Below, piece by piece: positions 51,357 through 59,370 of a stretch of 64,000 bases of DNA. How positions within the stretch are numbered: position 1 is the first letter of the stretch; every line of letters starts with the position of its first letter. The translations under genes were made by a program, and so were the position numbers. The stretch spans positions 248,001 through 312,000 of the forward strand of contig CAVYGS010000005.1 of assembly GCA_963768185.1 (NCBI GenBank), read 5' to 3'. The stretch is from Palsa-461 sp963768185. Lineage in GTDB: Bacteria > Actinomycetota > Acidimicrobiia > Acidimicrobiales > RAAP-2. The notes under the pieces were generated by a model. The model was given only the letters and a program-made list of their open reading frames with translations, searched no databases and was not told the origin of the DNA.

Positions 51357-51911
51357 TCAGGCGGGGTTGTGGCGGACTGGAACGCAGCGCACCTCGACGG
51401 CCGCCGATCCCTCACCGGCCAGGGCCCCCGACGAGAGAGGGACGCGGATGGCGACCTTCAGCGACCCGCCGCCAGGGACGCGCCCCGTGATGGCACCGGC
51501 CGAACCGAAGGTCACCTGCGTGTTCTGGATCGTCGCGGTGCAGCGCGCCCGTCCGGCCTTGGTCGACTGGTTGGACACGACGAATCCCACCTGCGCCGAC
51601 GGTGTGCCGGTGGAGCCGCGGGGCACGGATGCGGCGACGTTGCTGACAGGGTATTGGCCTTCGCTCCCGGCCGTCATGACGGCCACGTAGGCACCAACCG
51701 AGCCCGTGATGACCATGAAGGTCAACACGACGGCCAGCGCTCGGATGACCCGCGGGCGCCGATATGGAACGTCGTCGTCGAAAGGCTCCTCGGACCAGCC
51801 CCAGCCCTCGCCGGGGTCGTCGTCCCAGCCATCCCACCCGCCGCCGCCCTGATCGAAGTCGAGCAGGTGCTCGTCGACTTCGGCTCGAGAGGGCAGGTCG
51901 ACCAGGGTCAC
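51357..51911 (-). CDS. Single-pass membrane protein with extracytoplasmic beta domain, unknown
   Basis: Started at GTG 51911 it has 184 residues: a short acidic and Gly/Trp-rich cytoplasmic part (LLDFDQGGGGWDGWDDDPGE), one membrane helix (VIRALAVVLTFMVITGSVGA), and an external beta-sandwich-like domain (AQVGFVVSNQSTKAGRARCT, VAIRVPLSSGALAGEGSA). The end pattern resembles FxLYD-type domains, but no family was confirmed. The frame is open much further upstream, antisense to the next gene, so the start is inferred from the edge of that gene. Confidence 0.6.
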   Translation of the reverse strand: MTLVDLPSRAEVDEHLLDFDQGGGGWDGWDDDPGEGWGWSEEPFDDDVPYRRPRVIRALAVVLTFMVITGSVGAYVAVMTAGSEGQYPVSNVAASVPRGSTGTPSAQVGFVVSNQSTKAGRARCTATIQNTQVTFGSAGAITGRVPGGGSLKVAIRVPLSSGALAGEGSAAVEVRCVPVRHNPA

Positions 51912-51992
51912 GAGTTCCGAGGCTAGTTGCGCCGGGAGCGGCGCGACGGCCGGTGCTTGCTGGCACCACCGGGCTGCGACGATGCTGGTCGC

Positions 51993-52925
51993 ATGGACGC
52001 GCCGCCGAGGACCGACCCCGTCGATCGGGCTTTCAAGGTCGGCGAGGACCTCGCGCTGGCCCCACTTCGCCTGCTGTCGAGCCTGACCAGCCCCATCCGC
52101 GACGACATCGGGCGCGGCGTCCGAAGGACGTTCGGGGTTTCCGAGCGGGAGCCGACGGGGCGCGCTTCGGACCCCGAAACCGCTTTCGTCCATCCCGACA
52201 GCGTGGTCCGGGTCGTCCACAGCGACATCGGCACGATGATGATCGGTGGACTCGGCGCGCTGATGTTCCAAGCGCTCCATCCGCTGGCCATGGCCGGCGT
52301 CGCCGATCACTCTGCGTACGAGAACGACGCGATCGGTCGGCTTCGCCGGACCGCCAACTTCGTCGGCGCCACCACGTTCGGGACCGTGGAGGAGGCCCGG
52401 GGCGCGATTCGCCACGTGCAAGCGGTCCACCGACGGGTCCGCGGCGTCGCACCCGACGGTCGCCCCTATTCGGCGTCGGACCCCGAGCTCCTCACCTGGG
52501 TGCACGCGGCGGAGATGTACTGCTTCTTGCAAGCCACGCAGCGATTCGGTGGGCGGCGGCTCACCCGTGAGGAGTGCGACCGGTATTACAAGGAGACCGC
52601 CGCCGTCGCGATCGAGCTCGGGGCCGAGTGGGTGCCGGGTTCGGTCGACGAGATGGACGCCTACTTCTTGCACGTCAGGAAGGATCTCTACGGCGGGCCC
52701 CAGGCGCTCGTCGCGAGGGACTTCCTCCTCCGCGGGGTCGCCCGCAAGCCCGAGGACAAGGCGGTCTACGCGCTCATCACCGCAGCGGGCATCAGCCTGC
52801 TCCCCCGTTGGGCACGGGCCAAGCTGAAGATCCCCACCTTGACGCTCCTGGACGCCACGGTCGTGACTCCGGCGGCCAGGCTGTTTTGCATCGGGCTGCG
52901 CTGGGCGGTGCCGCCGCGACCCTGA
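51993..52925 (+). CDS. Oxygenase MpaB family (DUF2236) protein
   Basis: The 310-residue protein starts at ATG 51993. Features of the DUF2236/MpaB fold are MFQALHPLAMAGVADHSAYE, NDAIGRLRRTANFVGATTFG, HRRVRGVAPDGRPYSASDPE, LLTWVHAAEMYCFLQATQRF and GVARKPEDKAVYALITAAGI. Conserved His residues in the first and fourth blocks probably bind heme b, as in the latex-clearing-protein relatives that cleave carbon double bonds with O2. The substrate is unknown. It ends 3 bp from the convergent SDR gene. Confidence 0.87.
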   Translation: MDAPPRTDPVDRAFKVGEDLALAPLRLLSSLTSPIRDDIGRGVRRTFGVSEREPTGRASDPETAFVHPDSVVRVVHSDIGTMMIGGLGALMFQALHPLAMAGVADHSAYENDAIGRLRRTANFVGATTFGTVEEARGAIRHVQAVHRRVRGVAPDGRPYSASDPELLTWVHAAEMYCFLQATQRFGGRRLTREECDRYYKETAAVAIELGAEWVPGSVDEMDAYFLHVRKDLYGGPQALVARDFLLRGVARKPEDKAVYALITAAGISLLPRWARAKLKIPTLTLLDATVVTPAARLFCIGLRWAVPPRP

Positions 52926-52928
52926 CCT

Positions 52929-53687
52929 TCAGCGGGTCAGGCCGAACCCTCCGTCGACGACCACCACCTCGCCGGTCATATACGGCGACTCGCAGAGGAA
53001 CATCACCACGTCGGTGACGTCGTCAGCTGTTGCGGCGCGCCGCATCGGCGACAGCTGTCGGTAGGCCTCGAAACTCGCGGTCCAGCCCTCGGCGCGCGGT
53101 GTGTCCACCAGGCCGGGCGCCACCGCGTTGACCCGGACATCGGGGCCGACGACCTTGGCCACGAGCTCGGTCATGTGGTTAGTCGCCGCTTTGGAGCATG
53201 CGTAGGGCACGGAACTCCCGAGCTCGCGAATCCCCGCCAGCGAGGTGATGTTCACCACACATCCCTTGGCCTTGGTGAGCTCCGGCATGGCGGCGACGGT
53301 AAGCGCCCAGGTCCCAAAGACGTTCACGCCGAAGACCTCGCGCCAGACGTCCACGGTGGCCGCCCGGAGATCGGAGTGGGCGATCAGGGGACCGGTGCCC
53401 GCGTTGTTGATGAGGACGTCGAGACGGCCCCATCGCTCGAGCGCAGTCTCCACCAACCGACCGCACTCCCCTTCATCGGCCACGTCGGCCTGCACGTAGA
53501 GCGCATCGGGCAAGGAGTCAGCCACGGCCTTGCCGGCATCGGCCGAGCGAGACGAGTTCACAAGGACCGAGGCACCGAGCCCGCCGAAGCGTTGAGCGAC
53601 CGCCTTGCCGATCCCGCTCGAGGATCCGGTGATCAGCACGACGCGACCCTTCCAACGCCCGGCTGTGCTCGCGCCGTCGTCGGTCAT
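52929..53687 (-). CDS. Short-chain dehydrogenase/reductase
   Basis: The 252-residue protein starts at ATG 53687, overlapping the stop of the aldose epimerase gene (ATGA). It has the classical SDR signature: VLITGSSSGIGKAVAQRFGG for cofactor, NNAGTG, the active-site set Ser in NITSLAG and YACSK (Tyr/Lys), and the C-terminal PMRRAATADDVTDVVMFL with GEVVVVDGGFGL. The cofactor is probably NADP, suggested by SSR after the second strand. The substrate is unknown, though coupling with an aldose epimerase hints at sugar-alcohol chemistry. Confidence 0.88.
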   Translation of the reverse strand: MTDDGASTAGRWKGRVVLITGSSSGIGKAVAQRFGGLGASVLVNSSRSADAGKAVADSLPDALYVQADVADEGECGRLVETALERWGRLDVLINNAGTGPLIAHSDLRAATVDVWREVFGVNVFGTWALTVAAMPELTKAKGCVVNITSLAGIRELGSSVPYACSKAATNHMTELVAKVVGPDVRVNAVAPGLVDTPRAEGWTASFEAYRQLSPMRRAATADDVTDVVMFLCESPYMTGEVVVVDGGFGLTR

Positions 53688-54652
53688 GTCGCGACCACTC
53701 CCCACGCCCCCTCCCACTGTTGGCCCGGCTCCAGGATGATGAGCCCTCGCTGCGAGCGGAACGCGTCCGGTGGGCACGTCATGGGCTCCACCGCGACGGC
53801 ACGCCGCCGATCATCCGGGCCGAGGGTGTCACCGGTGTAGCACATGAGATAGCCGAACCCCTCGTCCATCCATAGTCGGGTCGCTCCCTCAGCAGTCGGC
53901 TCACTGAGCTCCGACCAGGCCAGCCGGTCACGACCGCGCTCAAGCCCGGTGTACGCGGTGTCGAGCCTGGTCGCCCCGATGGGGCGAGCCTGGGTGAAGT
54001 CGTACTCGGTGCCCTCGACGGCGCGCACCTCGCCAGTCGGCAGGGCGCGCTCGTCGAGCACGAGCCGTTCGTGGGCCGGCAGTTCCAGCAGCGCGGTGTC
54101 GATGACGTCGCCCTGCGGCTTCAGGTACGGATGAAAACCCAGTCCGAATGGCAGCGTCTCGGTCCCGACGTTCGTCGCCTGGGACACGATCGTCAATCCG
54201 TCGCGACCGAGCCGGTACTCCACGCGCAGCTCGAGGTTGAACGGGTAGCCGGGGGTCGGGAAGACATGGCACAGCGCGGCCACCAGGTTCTGGGCCTTGA
54301 CCTCGAGTTCCCATGCCAACCAGCGCACGAGCCCGTGGATCGCGTTGTTGCGCTCCGGCTCGTCCAGCGCGGCCTGGCACTCGACGCCGCCGAAGGAGTA
54401 GCGCCCGTCGCCGAGGCGGTTGGGCCATGGAGCTAGCACCTGTCCGCGCCCGGCGTGCGCCCACTCGGCGGGGTCGAAGCCGGCGATGATCGGCCGCCCG
54501 TCGAGTGAATACGACCTGAGGGTCCCGCCAACCTGGGTCACGATGGCGCGCTGGCCACCGTGCGCGATCTCCCACTGCTCTCCGGTCACCGAGCGCGGGT
54601 GGCTCGTGGGACCCGGGGCCGAGGGTGTCGGTCGGGATGGGCGTTGGGACAT
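53684..54652 (-). CDS. Aldose 1-epimerase family protein
   Basis: The 322-residue protein starts at ATG 54652 after a Pro-rich stretch. It shows the mutarotase pattern VTQVGGTLRSYSLDGRPIIA, GQVLAPWPNRLGDGRYSF (with Arg), ERNNAIHGLVRWLAWE (catalytic-type His), LPFGLGFHPYLK (His of the second motif) and VAVEPMTCPPDAFR (Glu). It interconverts sugar anomers. The gene is first of a two-gene operon with the SDR, and is divergent from surE with a 61-bp gap. Confidence 0.86.
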   Translation of the reverse strand: MSQRPSRPTPSAPGPTSHPRSVTGEQWEIAHGGQRAIVTQVGGTLRSYSLDGRPIIAGFDPAEWAHAGRGQVLAPWPNRLGDGRYSFGGVECQAALDEPERNNAIHGLVRWLAWELEVKAQNLVAALCHVFPTPGYPFNLELRVEYRLGRDGLTIVSQATNVGTETLPFGLGFHPYLKPQGDVIDTALLELPAHERLVLDERALPTGEVRAVEGTEYDFTQARPIGATRLDTAYTGLERGRDRLAWSELSEPTAEGATRLWMDEGFGYLMCYTGDTLGPDDRRRAVAVEPMTCPPDAFRSQRGLIILEPGQQWEGAWGVVAT

Positions 54653-54713
54653 TGGGTGACGGGCTGGTGGCGGCGGACTCGGGCGGAGACGCCGGCGGTA
54701 TCGTACTGGGCGA

Positions 54714-55541
54714 GTGCGTGTCCTGGTCACCAACGATGACGGCGTGCACGCCCCAGGTCTGCGCGCTCTCGTCGGAGCCCTGGCGCGCTGGTCCGAACAG
54801 TGCCAGGACCGAGATGTCGTGGTGGTGGCTCCCCTGGCCAACTACTCCGGCGCATCGGCGGCGGTGGGGACCGTCTACGAACGTGAAGCGGTGGGCTGCC
54901 GCCGCATCCGCCTCGAGGGGGCCGAGGGGATCCCGGTGTACGGCGTGGACGCGCCACCGGCGCTCACCGTGGTCATCGGCACCTACGGCGCCTTCGGACC
55001 CAAGCCCGACGTGATCATCTCGGGGATCAACCTGGGGGTGAACGTTGGGCGTTCCGTCCTACACTCGGGCACGGTCGGTGCGGCCCTGACGGCGGCGCAA
55101 CACGGGTTCCGTGGCCTGGCGGTGTCGCTCCGATCACAGGCTGACCAGCACCAGTGGGACACTGCGGCCGAGCTCGCTCTCGGGATCCTCCCGGTCGTGG
55201 CCGAGGCACCGCCGAGGACGGTCCTCAACCTCAACGTCCCCAACGTCGCCCTGGCCGACCTGCGCGGCGTGGTGGCGGCCGGCATCAGTGACGCCGGGAT
55301 CATCAAGGGGGCGCACGCCGAGATGCGCGGCGATGCCGGCACCATCAAGCTCGTGCTCGGGACGGCCATCCCGACCCTCGGAGACACCGCCGGCGAGGAT
55401 CCGACCGACGACGCGGCGCTGGTCGGCGCCGGGTACGCGTCGCTAACTGCGCTGCACGGGGTGGGCGAGGACACAAGAGCGGACTCTCGTGCCGTCGTGG
55501 AACGAGCGATCCAAGCCGTGGGCGAGCTGGTCGCTCGCTGA
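54714..55541 (+). CDS. surE: 5'/3'-nucleotidase SurE
   Basis: The 275-residue protein starts at GTG 54714. The metal site NDDG (7-10) opens the protein (MRVLVTNDDGVHAPGLRAL). It is followed by NYSGASAAVGTVYEREAVGC with the conserved NxSG, DVIISGINLGVNVGRSVLHS with SGxNxGxN, and SGTVGAALTAAQHGFRGLAV. SurE removes phosphate from nucleoside monophosphates and short polyphosphates in stress or stationary phase. All motifs are intact. It is about 60 bp from an alpha/beta hydrolase gene on the same strand. Confidence 0.93.
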   Translation: MRVLVTNDDGVHAPGLRALVGALARWSEQCQDRDVVVVAPLANYSGASAAVGTVYEREAVGCRRIRLEGAEGIPVYGVDAPPALTVVIGTYGAFGPKPDVIISGINLGVNVGRSVLHSGTVGAALTAAQHGFRGLAVSLRSQADQHQWDTAAELALGILPVVAEAPPRTVLNLNVPNVALADLRGVVAAGISDAGIIKGAHAEMRGDAGTIKLVLGTAIPTLGDTAGEDPTDDAALVGAGYASLTALHGVGEDTRADSRAVVERAIQAVGELVAR

Positions 55542-55600
55542 GCTGGAATTACGTCTCCCGGTAGGCATCGCGGCCCGCCCCAGTGCAATCATCTCGACCC

Positions 55601-56470
55601 ATGCCGCACCAACTCCGGACCTTCTTCGACGACGGCGTGTCGCTGTCCTACGAGGTGTTTGGGAGGGGCGATCGGACCGTCGTCTACCTCCACGGGATCC
55701 TGCTTGACTCCTACCTCAACCACCGGCTCGCGCAGGATCTGGCCGACGCCGGCTACCGCGTCATCCTTCTCGACCTGCCGGGTCACGGACGATCCGACAA
55801 GCCGCACTCGATCGCGCTCCATCGGATGGACTCCTATGCCCGCCGCGTCGTACGACTCCTGGACGAGCTCGGCGTCGAGCGGGCCGCCGTCGGCGGTGTG
55901 TCGCTCGGTGCCGACGTCGCGCTGCAAATGGCCCTGTTCGCGCCGGAGCGCCTCAGCGCGATGCTCCTCGAGATGCCGGTGCTCGAGCAGGCGGTGCCAG
56001 CGGCACTGGTGATGTTCGCCCCGGTGCTGTTTGCCGCCAGCTACGCGGCTCCACTGCTCCGAGTGTTCATGCGGCTCGGAAGACGGATCCCGCGCGACCG
56101 CCTCGGCGTCCTCGGCGGTGCACTCGGCGTGCTCGAACTCGATCCCGACGACATCGCCGCTGTCCTGAAGGGCGTCGTGGTCGGACCGGTCGCGCCGACC
56201 GTGTCCGAGCGCGTTGCGATGACGACGCCGACCCTCGTGATCGGGCACCCGTCGGACCGCCTCCACCCTCTCGGCGACGCCGCACGCCTGGCCGCCCAGC
56301 TCCCCAACGCGCGCTTTGTCGAGGCGAGGTCGATCTTCGAGCTACGCCTCCGCCCGGCCCGACTCACGACCGAAATCATCGGGTTCCTCGACGACGCGTG
56401 GGAGACGGGACGGGCGTCGCGCTTGATCCTCGAGTCGGACATGCACCGGGGCGACGCCGCGGCGCGCTGA
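55601..56470 (+). CDS. Alpha/beta hydrolase fold protein
   Basis: The 289-residue protein starts at ATG 55601. Oxyanion region is VVYLHGILLDSY, a DLPGHGRSDKP loop follows, the nucleophile elbow is VGGVSLGADV, and VIGHPSDRLHPLGDA supplies the usual Asp region. In place of a clear catalytic His near the end there is RSIFELRLRPARLT, so the His could be missing or displaced. This makes esterase or peroxidase activity uncertain. It follows surE by 59 bp and converges on arfB. Confidence 0.8.
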   Translation: MPHQLRTFFDDGVSLSYEVFGRGDRTVVYLHGILLDSYLNHRLAQDLADAGYRVILLDLPGHGRSDKPHSIALHRMDSYARRVVRLLDELGVERAAVGGVSLGADVALQMALFAPERLSAMLLEMPVLEQAVPAALVMFAPVLFAASYAAPLLRVFMRLGRRIPRDRLGVLGGALGVLELDPDDIAAVLKGVVVGPVAPTVSERVAMTTPTLVIGHPSDRLHPLGDAARLAAQLPNARFVEARSIFELRLRPARLTTEIIGFLDDAWETGRASRLILESDMHRGDAAAR

Positions 56471-56479
56471 ATCGTCGCG

Positions 56480-56938
56480 TCAGTCCTCGGGGTCCGGCCG
56501 CCCACGGTTGCGTTTCACCTCGGCACGCGAGTGCTTTTCGGCCAGGCGGCGCTCCTTCGCCCCCTTGGTCGGGGTGGTGGGGCGCCGCGGCGCCTCACGC
56601 TGGAGCCCGGTCGCCAGCTTGCTGACCAACCGGTCGAGGGCGACGCGGCGATTGGTGGCCTGGGACCGGCTCTCCCCCGCGCTGGCGCGGACCACCGGCC
56701 CGAGCCGTTCGAGGAGGCGGGCGCGCTGGCGGGGACCGAGGCTCGGCGAGCCGAGCACGTCGAATCGCACCTCGACCTTCGTGTTCGACCGGTTGGCGTG
56801 CTGGCCACCTGGACCGCCCGAGGTCGTAGCGCGCCACTCGACCTCCTCGATCGGGATCGACAGGGTTCGCCCGACCCGGAGCCGGCTGCGCTGCGGGAGG
56901 CCCTCGGTCTGAGGGTCGGGGCGGGTTTCTTCGGACAT
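56480..56938 (-). CDS. arfB: ArfB-type ribosome-rescue peptidyl-tRNA hydrolase
   Basis: The protein is 152 residues from ATG 56938 (a GTG directly before it is an alternative). The catalytic GGQ is at 44-46 inside TTSGGPGGQHANRSNTKVEV, and the C-terminus is a basic tail (PTTPTKGAKERRLAEKHSR, then AEVKRNRGR) that enters the mRNA channel in known ArfB. It frees ribosomes stalled on broken mRNAs. Length and architecture match ArfB rather than full release factors. Confidence 0.9.
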   Translation of the reverse strand: MSEETRPDPQTEGLPQRSRLRVGRTLSIPIEEVEWRATTSGGPGGQHANRSNTKVEVRFDVLGSPSLGPRQRARLLERLGPVVRASAGESRSQATNRRVALDRLVSKLATGLQREAPRRPTTPTKGAKERRLAEKHSRAEVKRNRGRPDPED

Positions 56939-57005
56939 CACCCCGGAGCGTAGGACTGGGCCTCAGATGGGGTGCGATCATGTCCACCCCGTTACGCTCG
57001 ACCGA

Positions 57006-58004
57006 ATGGAATATCGCCACCTCGGTCGCAGCGGCATGCTGGTTTCGGCGATCTCGTACGGGAACTGGATCACCCACGGGAGCCAGATCGAGGAGGACGC
57101 CGCGACGGCCTGCGTGCGGGCCGCCCTCGACGCGGGGATCACCACCTTCGACACCGCCGACGTCTACGCAGGGGGCGCCGCCGAGAAGGTTCTGGGCAAG
57201 GCGCTGAGCGACGTCCGGCGCGACTCGATCGAGATCTTCACCAAGGTGTACTGGCCGACCGGCCCGAACCCCAACAACCGCGGCCTGTCGCGCAAGCACA
57301 TCGTGGAGTCCGTCGACCGGTCGCTGCGTCACCTCCAAACCGATCATCTGGATCTCCTCCAGGCACACCGCTACGACGTGGAGACGCCATTGGAGGAAAC
57401 CCTGCGCGCATTCGACGACCTGGTTCGCATGGGGAAGGTCCACTACATCGGCGTATCGGAGTGGTCGGCGGCACAGATCGCCGACGCGGTCACGATCGCC
57501 TCGGACATGGGACTTGACCGCATCGTGTCGAACCAGCCCCAGTACTCGTTGCTCTGGCGGGTGATCGAGCCCCAGGTTGTGCCGACGTGCGAGAAGGATG
57601 GGATCAGCCAGATCGTGTGGTCGCCCCTCGCCCAAGGCGTCCTCACCGGCAAGTACCTGCCGGGCAGCCCTCCGCCCGCCGACAGTCGTGCCGCATCGGA
57701 GTCGGGCGCCGGTTTTATCCGTCGCTTTATGCGCGACGAAGTGCTCGAGCCGGTTGCCAAGTACGCAGCGATCTGCCAGGAGGCTGGGTACTCGCCGGCG
57801 TCGGTCGCGCTCGCTTGGGTCCTGCGCAATCCGAACGTCGCCTCGGCCATCGTCGGAGCGACTCGGCCCGAGCAGGTAGTGGAGAACGTCACAGCGCTGG
57901 ACGTCAAGCTCACCGACGACCTGGTACGGGCGATCGAGGACGCCCTTGCGCCGATCGTCGTCGACGACCCGGCGCTGACGGTCAGCCCGCCCTCGAGGAG
58001 CTGA
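57006..58004 (+). CDS. Aldo/keto reductase (KvBeta-like)
   Basis: The 332-residue protein starts at ATG 57006. It shows MEYRHLGRSGMLVSAISYGN, TTFDTADVYAGGAAEKVLG with Asp/Tyr, FTKVYWPTGPNPNNRGLSRK with Lys, LDLLQAHRYD with His, and VASAIVGATRPEQVVENVTA as the NADPH-site end. The length and insert around NPNNRGLSRKHI are those of the AKR6/YghZ-like branch. It reduces aldehydes or ketones with NADPH. It lies 13 bp upstream of ndh, so the two are probably co-transcribed. Confidence 0.88.
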   Translation: MEYRHLGRSGMLVSAISYGNWITHGSQIEEDAATACVRAALDAGITTFDTADVYAGGAAEKVLGKALSDVRRDSIEIFTKVYWPTGPNPNNRGLSRKHIVESVDRSLRHLQTDHLDLLQAHRYDVETPLEETLRAFDDLVRMGKVHYIGVSEWSAAQIADAVTIASDMGLDRIVSNQPQYSLLWRVIEPQVVPTCEKDGISQIVWSPLAQGVLTGKYLPGSPPPADSRAASESGAGFIRRFMRDEVLEPVAKYAAICQEAGYSPASVALAWVLRNPNVASAIVGATRPEQVVENVTALDVKLTDDLVRAIEDALAPIVVDDPALTVSPPSRS

Positions 58005-58017
58005 CGAGTCCGTCGCC

Positions 58018-59370
58018 GTGTCCGACGCCCAGGCCCACCAGGTCGTCGTGGTCGGGGGCGGGTTCGGCGGGTTGTTCGCGCTTCGCGCCATGCGACGTGC
58101 ACCCGTCGAGGTGACCGTCGTCGACCGGACCAACCACCACCTCTTCCAGCCGCTCCTCTACCAGGTGGCCACGGGCATCCTCTCTACCGGCGAGATCGCG
58201 CCTCCGATCCGCGACGTGGTGCGCGGGCAACGGCACACGAACGTCATACTCGGAGAGGTCAGCGAAATCGACCTCGCAGCACGGTGCCTCACGCTCCGTC
58301 AGGGCGAGTCCGCCCACACCCTCGACTACGACAGCCTCATCGTGGCCACGGGCTCGGAGACCTCGTACTTCGGGCGCGACGAGCTCAGCCGGTGGGCGCC
58401 CGGGATGAAGTCGATCGATGACGCGCTCGAGCTGCGTGGACGGATCTTCGGGGCGTTCGAGATGGCCGAGACCGAGGCTGACCCGCAGCGACGCGACGAG
58501 TGGCTCACCTTTGTGGTAGTCGGTGGCGGCCCGACGGGGGTCGAGATGGCGGGTCAGATCGTCGAGCTCGCCCACCGGTCGCTCCGTCGCAACTTCCGCC
58601 GGATCGATCCGCGGCGCGCCCGAGTGCTGCTCTTCGATGGCGGGTCAAGCGTGCTCGCCAACTTCGGGCCCCGCCTGGCGGTCAAGACCAAACGGGACCT
58701 CGAGCGGCTCGGGATCGAGGTGCAGCTGAACACGATGGTCATCGACGTCGACGACCAAGGGATCGAGGTGCGCTTCCAGGACGGCTCGACTCGGCGGTTC
58801 GCGGCGCGCACCAAGATCTGGGCGGCCGGCGTCAGGGCGTCGCCGCTTGGGGCGACGCTCGCCGAACAGTCGGGCGCCCAGCTGCACAAGGACGGGCGGG
58901 TCGAGGTGCTCCCCGATTGCTCGCTCCCCGGCCACCCCGAGGTGTTCGTGGTCGGCGACCTGATGGCTCTCGATGACCTGCCGGGTGTGGCCGAGGTGGC
59001 CATGCAGTCGGGCGCGCACGCGGCACGGGTAATCGTCCGTCGGGTGAAGCGTGGGACCTCGGGCACTGGTCCGCCTCTGCGCTATCGCGACCTCGGCTCG
59101 ATGGCGACCATCGCCCGCTTCCGCGGGGTGGCAAAGATCGGCCGCTTTCAGATGAGCGGGCTCGTCGGGTGGCTGGCCTGGCTGGTCGTCCACCTGACGT
59201 TTCTCACTGGATTCAAGAACCGGGTCTCCGCCCTTCTGCACTGGACCGTGAGCTTCGTCGGGCGTGGGCGCGCCGAGAGGGCGATTACCGAGCAGCAGGT
59301 CGTTGCCCGCCTCGCCATCGAGGACCGCGGCGGGCAGACTCCCGAATTGGTCGCCTTGGCGCCCGGGTAG
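58018..59370 (+). CDS. ndh: Type II NADH dehydrogenase (NDH-2)
   Basis: The 450-residue protein starts at GTG 58018. It has two Rossmann segments: FAD-binding VVVVGGGFGGLFALRAMRRA near 9-28, and NADH-binding FVVVGGGPTGVEMAGQIVEL near 165-185. Other family marks are HHLFQPLLYQVATGILSTGE, the ATG SETSYFG stretch, and VFVVGDLMAL. C-terminal LVGWLAWLVVHLTFLTGF is the membrane-contact region. It passes electrons from NADH to quinone without pumping. Its last 223 bp overlap the antisense extension of the acyl-CoA ligase frame. Confidence 0.92.
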   Translation: MSDAQAHQVVVVGGGFGGLFALRAMRRAPVEVTVVDRTNHHLFQPLLYQVATGILSTGEIAPPIRDVVRGQRHTNVILGEVSEIDLAARCLTLRQGESAHTLDYDSLIVATGSETSYFGRDELSRWAPGMKSIDDALELRGRIFGAFEMAETEADPQRRDEWLTFVVVGGGPTGVEMAGQIVELAHRSLRRNFRRIDPRRARVLLFDGGSSVLANFGPRLAVKTKRDLERLGIEVQLNTMVIDVDDQGIEVRFQDGSTRRFAARTKIWAAGVRASPLGATLAEQSGAQLHKDGRVEVLPDCSLPGHPEVFVVGDLMALDDLPGVAEVAMQSGAHAARVIVRRVKRGTSGTGPPLRYRDLGSMATIARFRGVAKIGRFQMSGLVGWLAWLVVHLTFLTGFKNRVSALLHWTVSFVGRGRAERAITEQQVVARLAIEDRGGQTPELVALAPG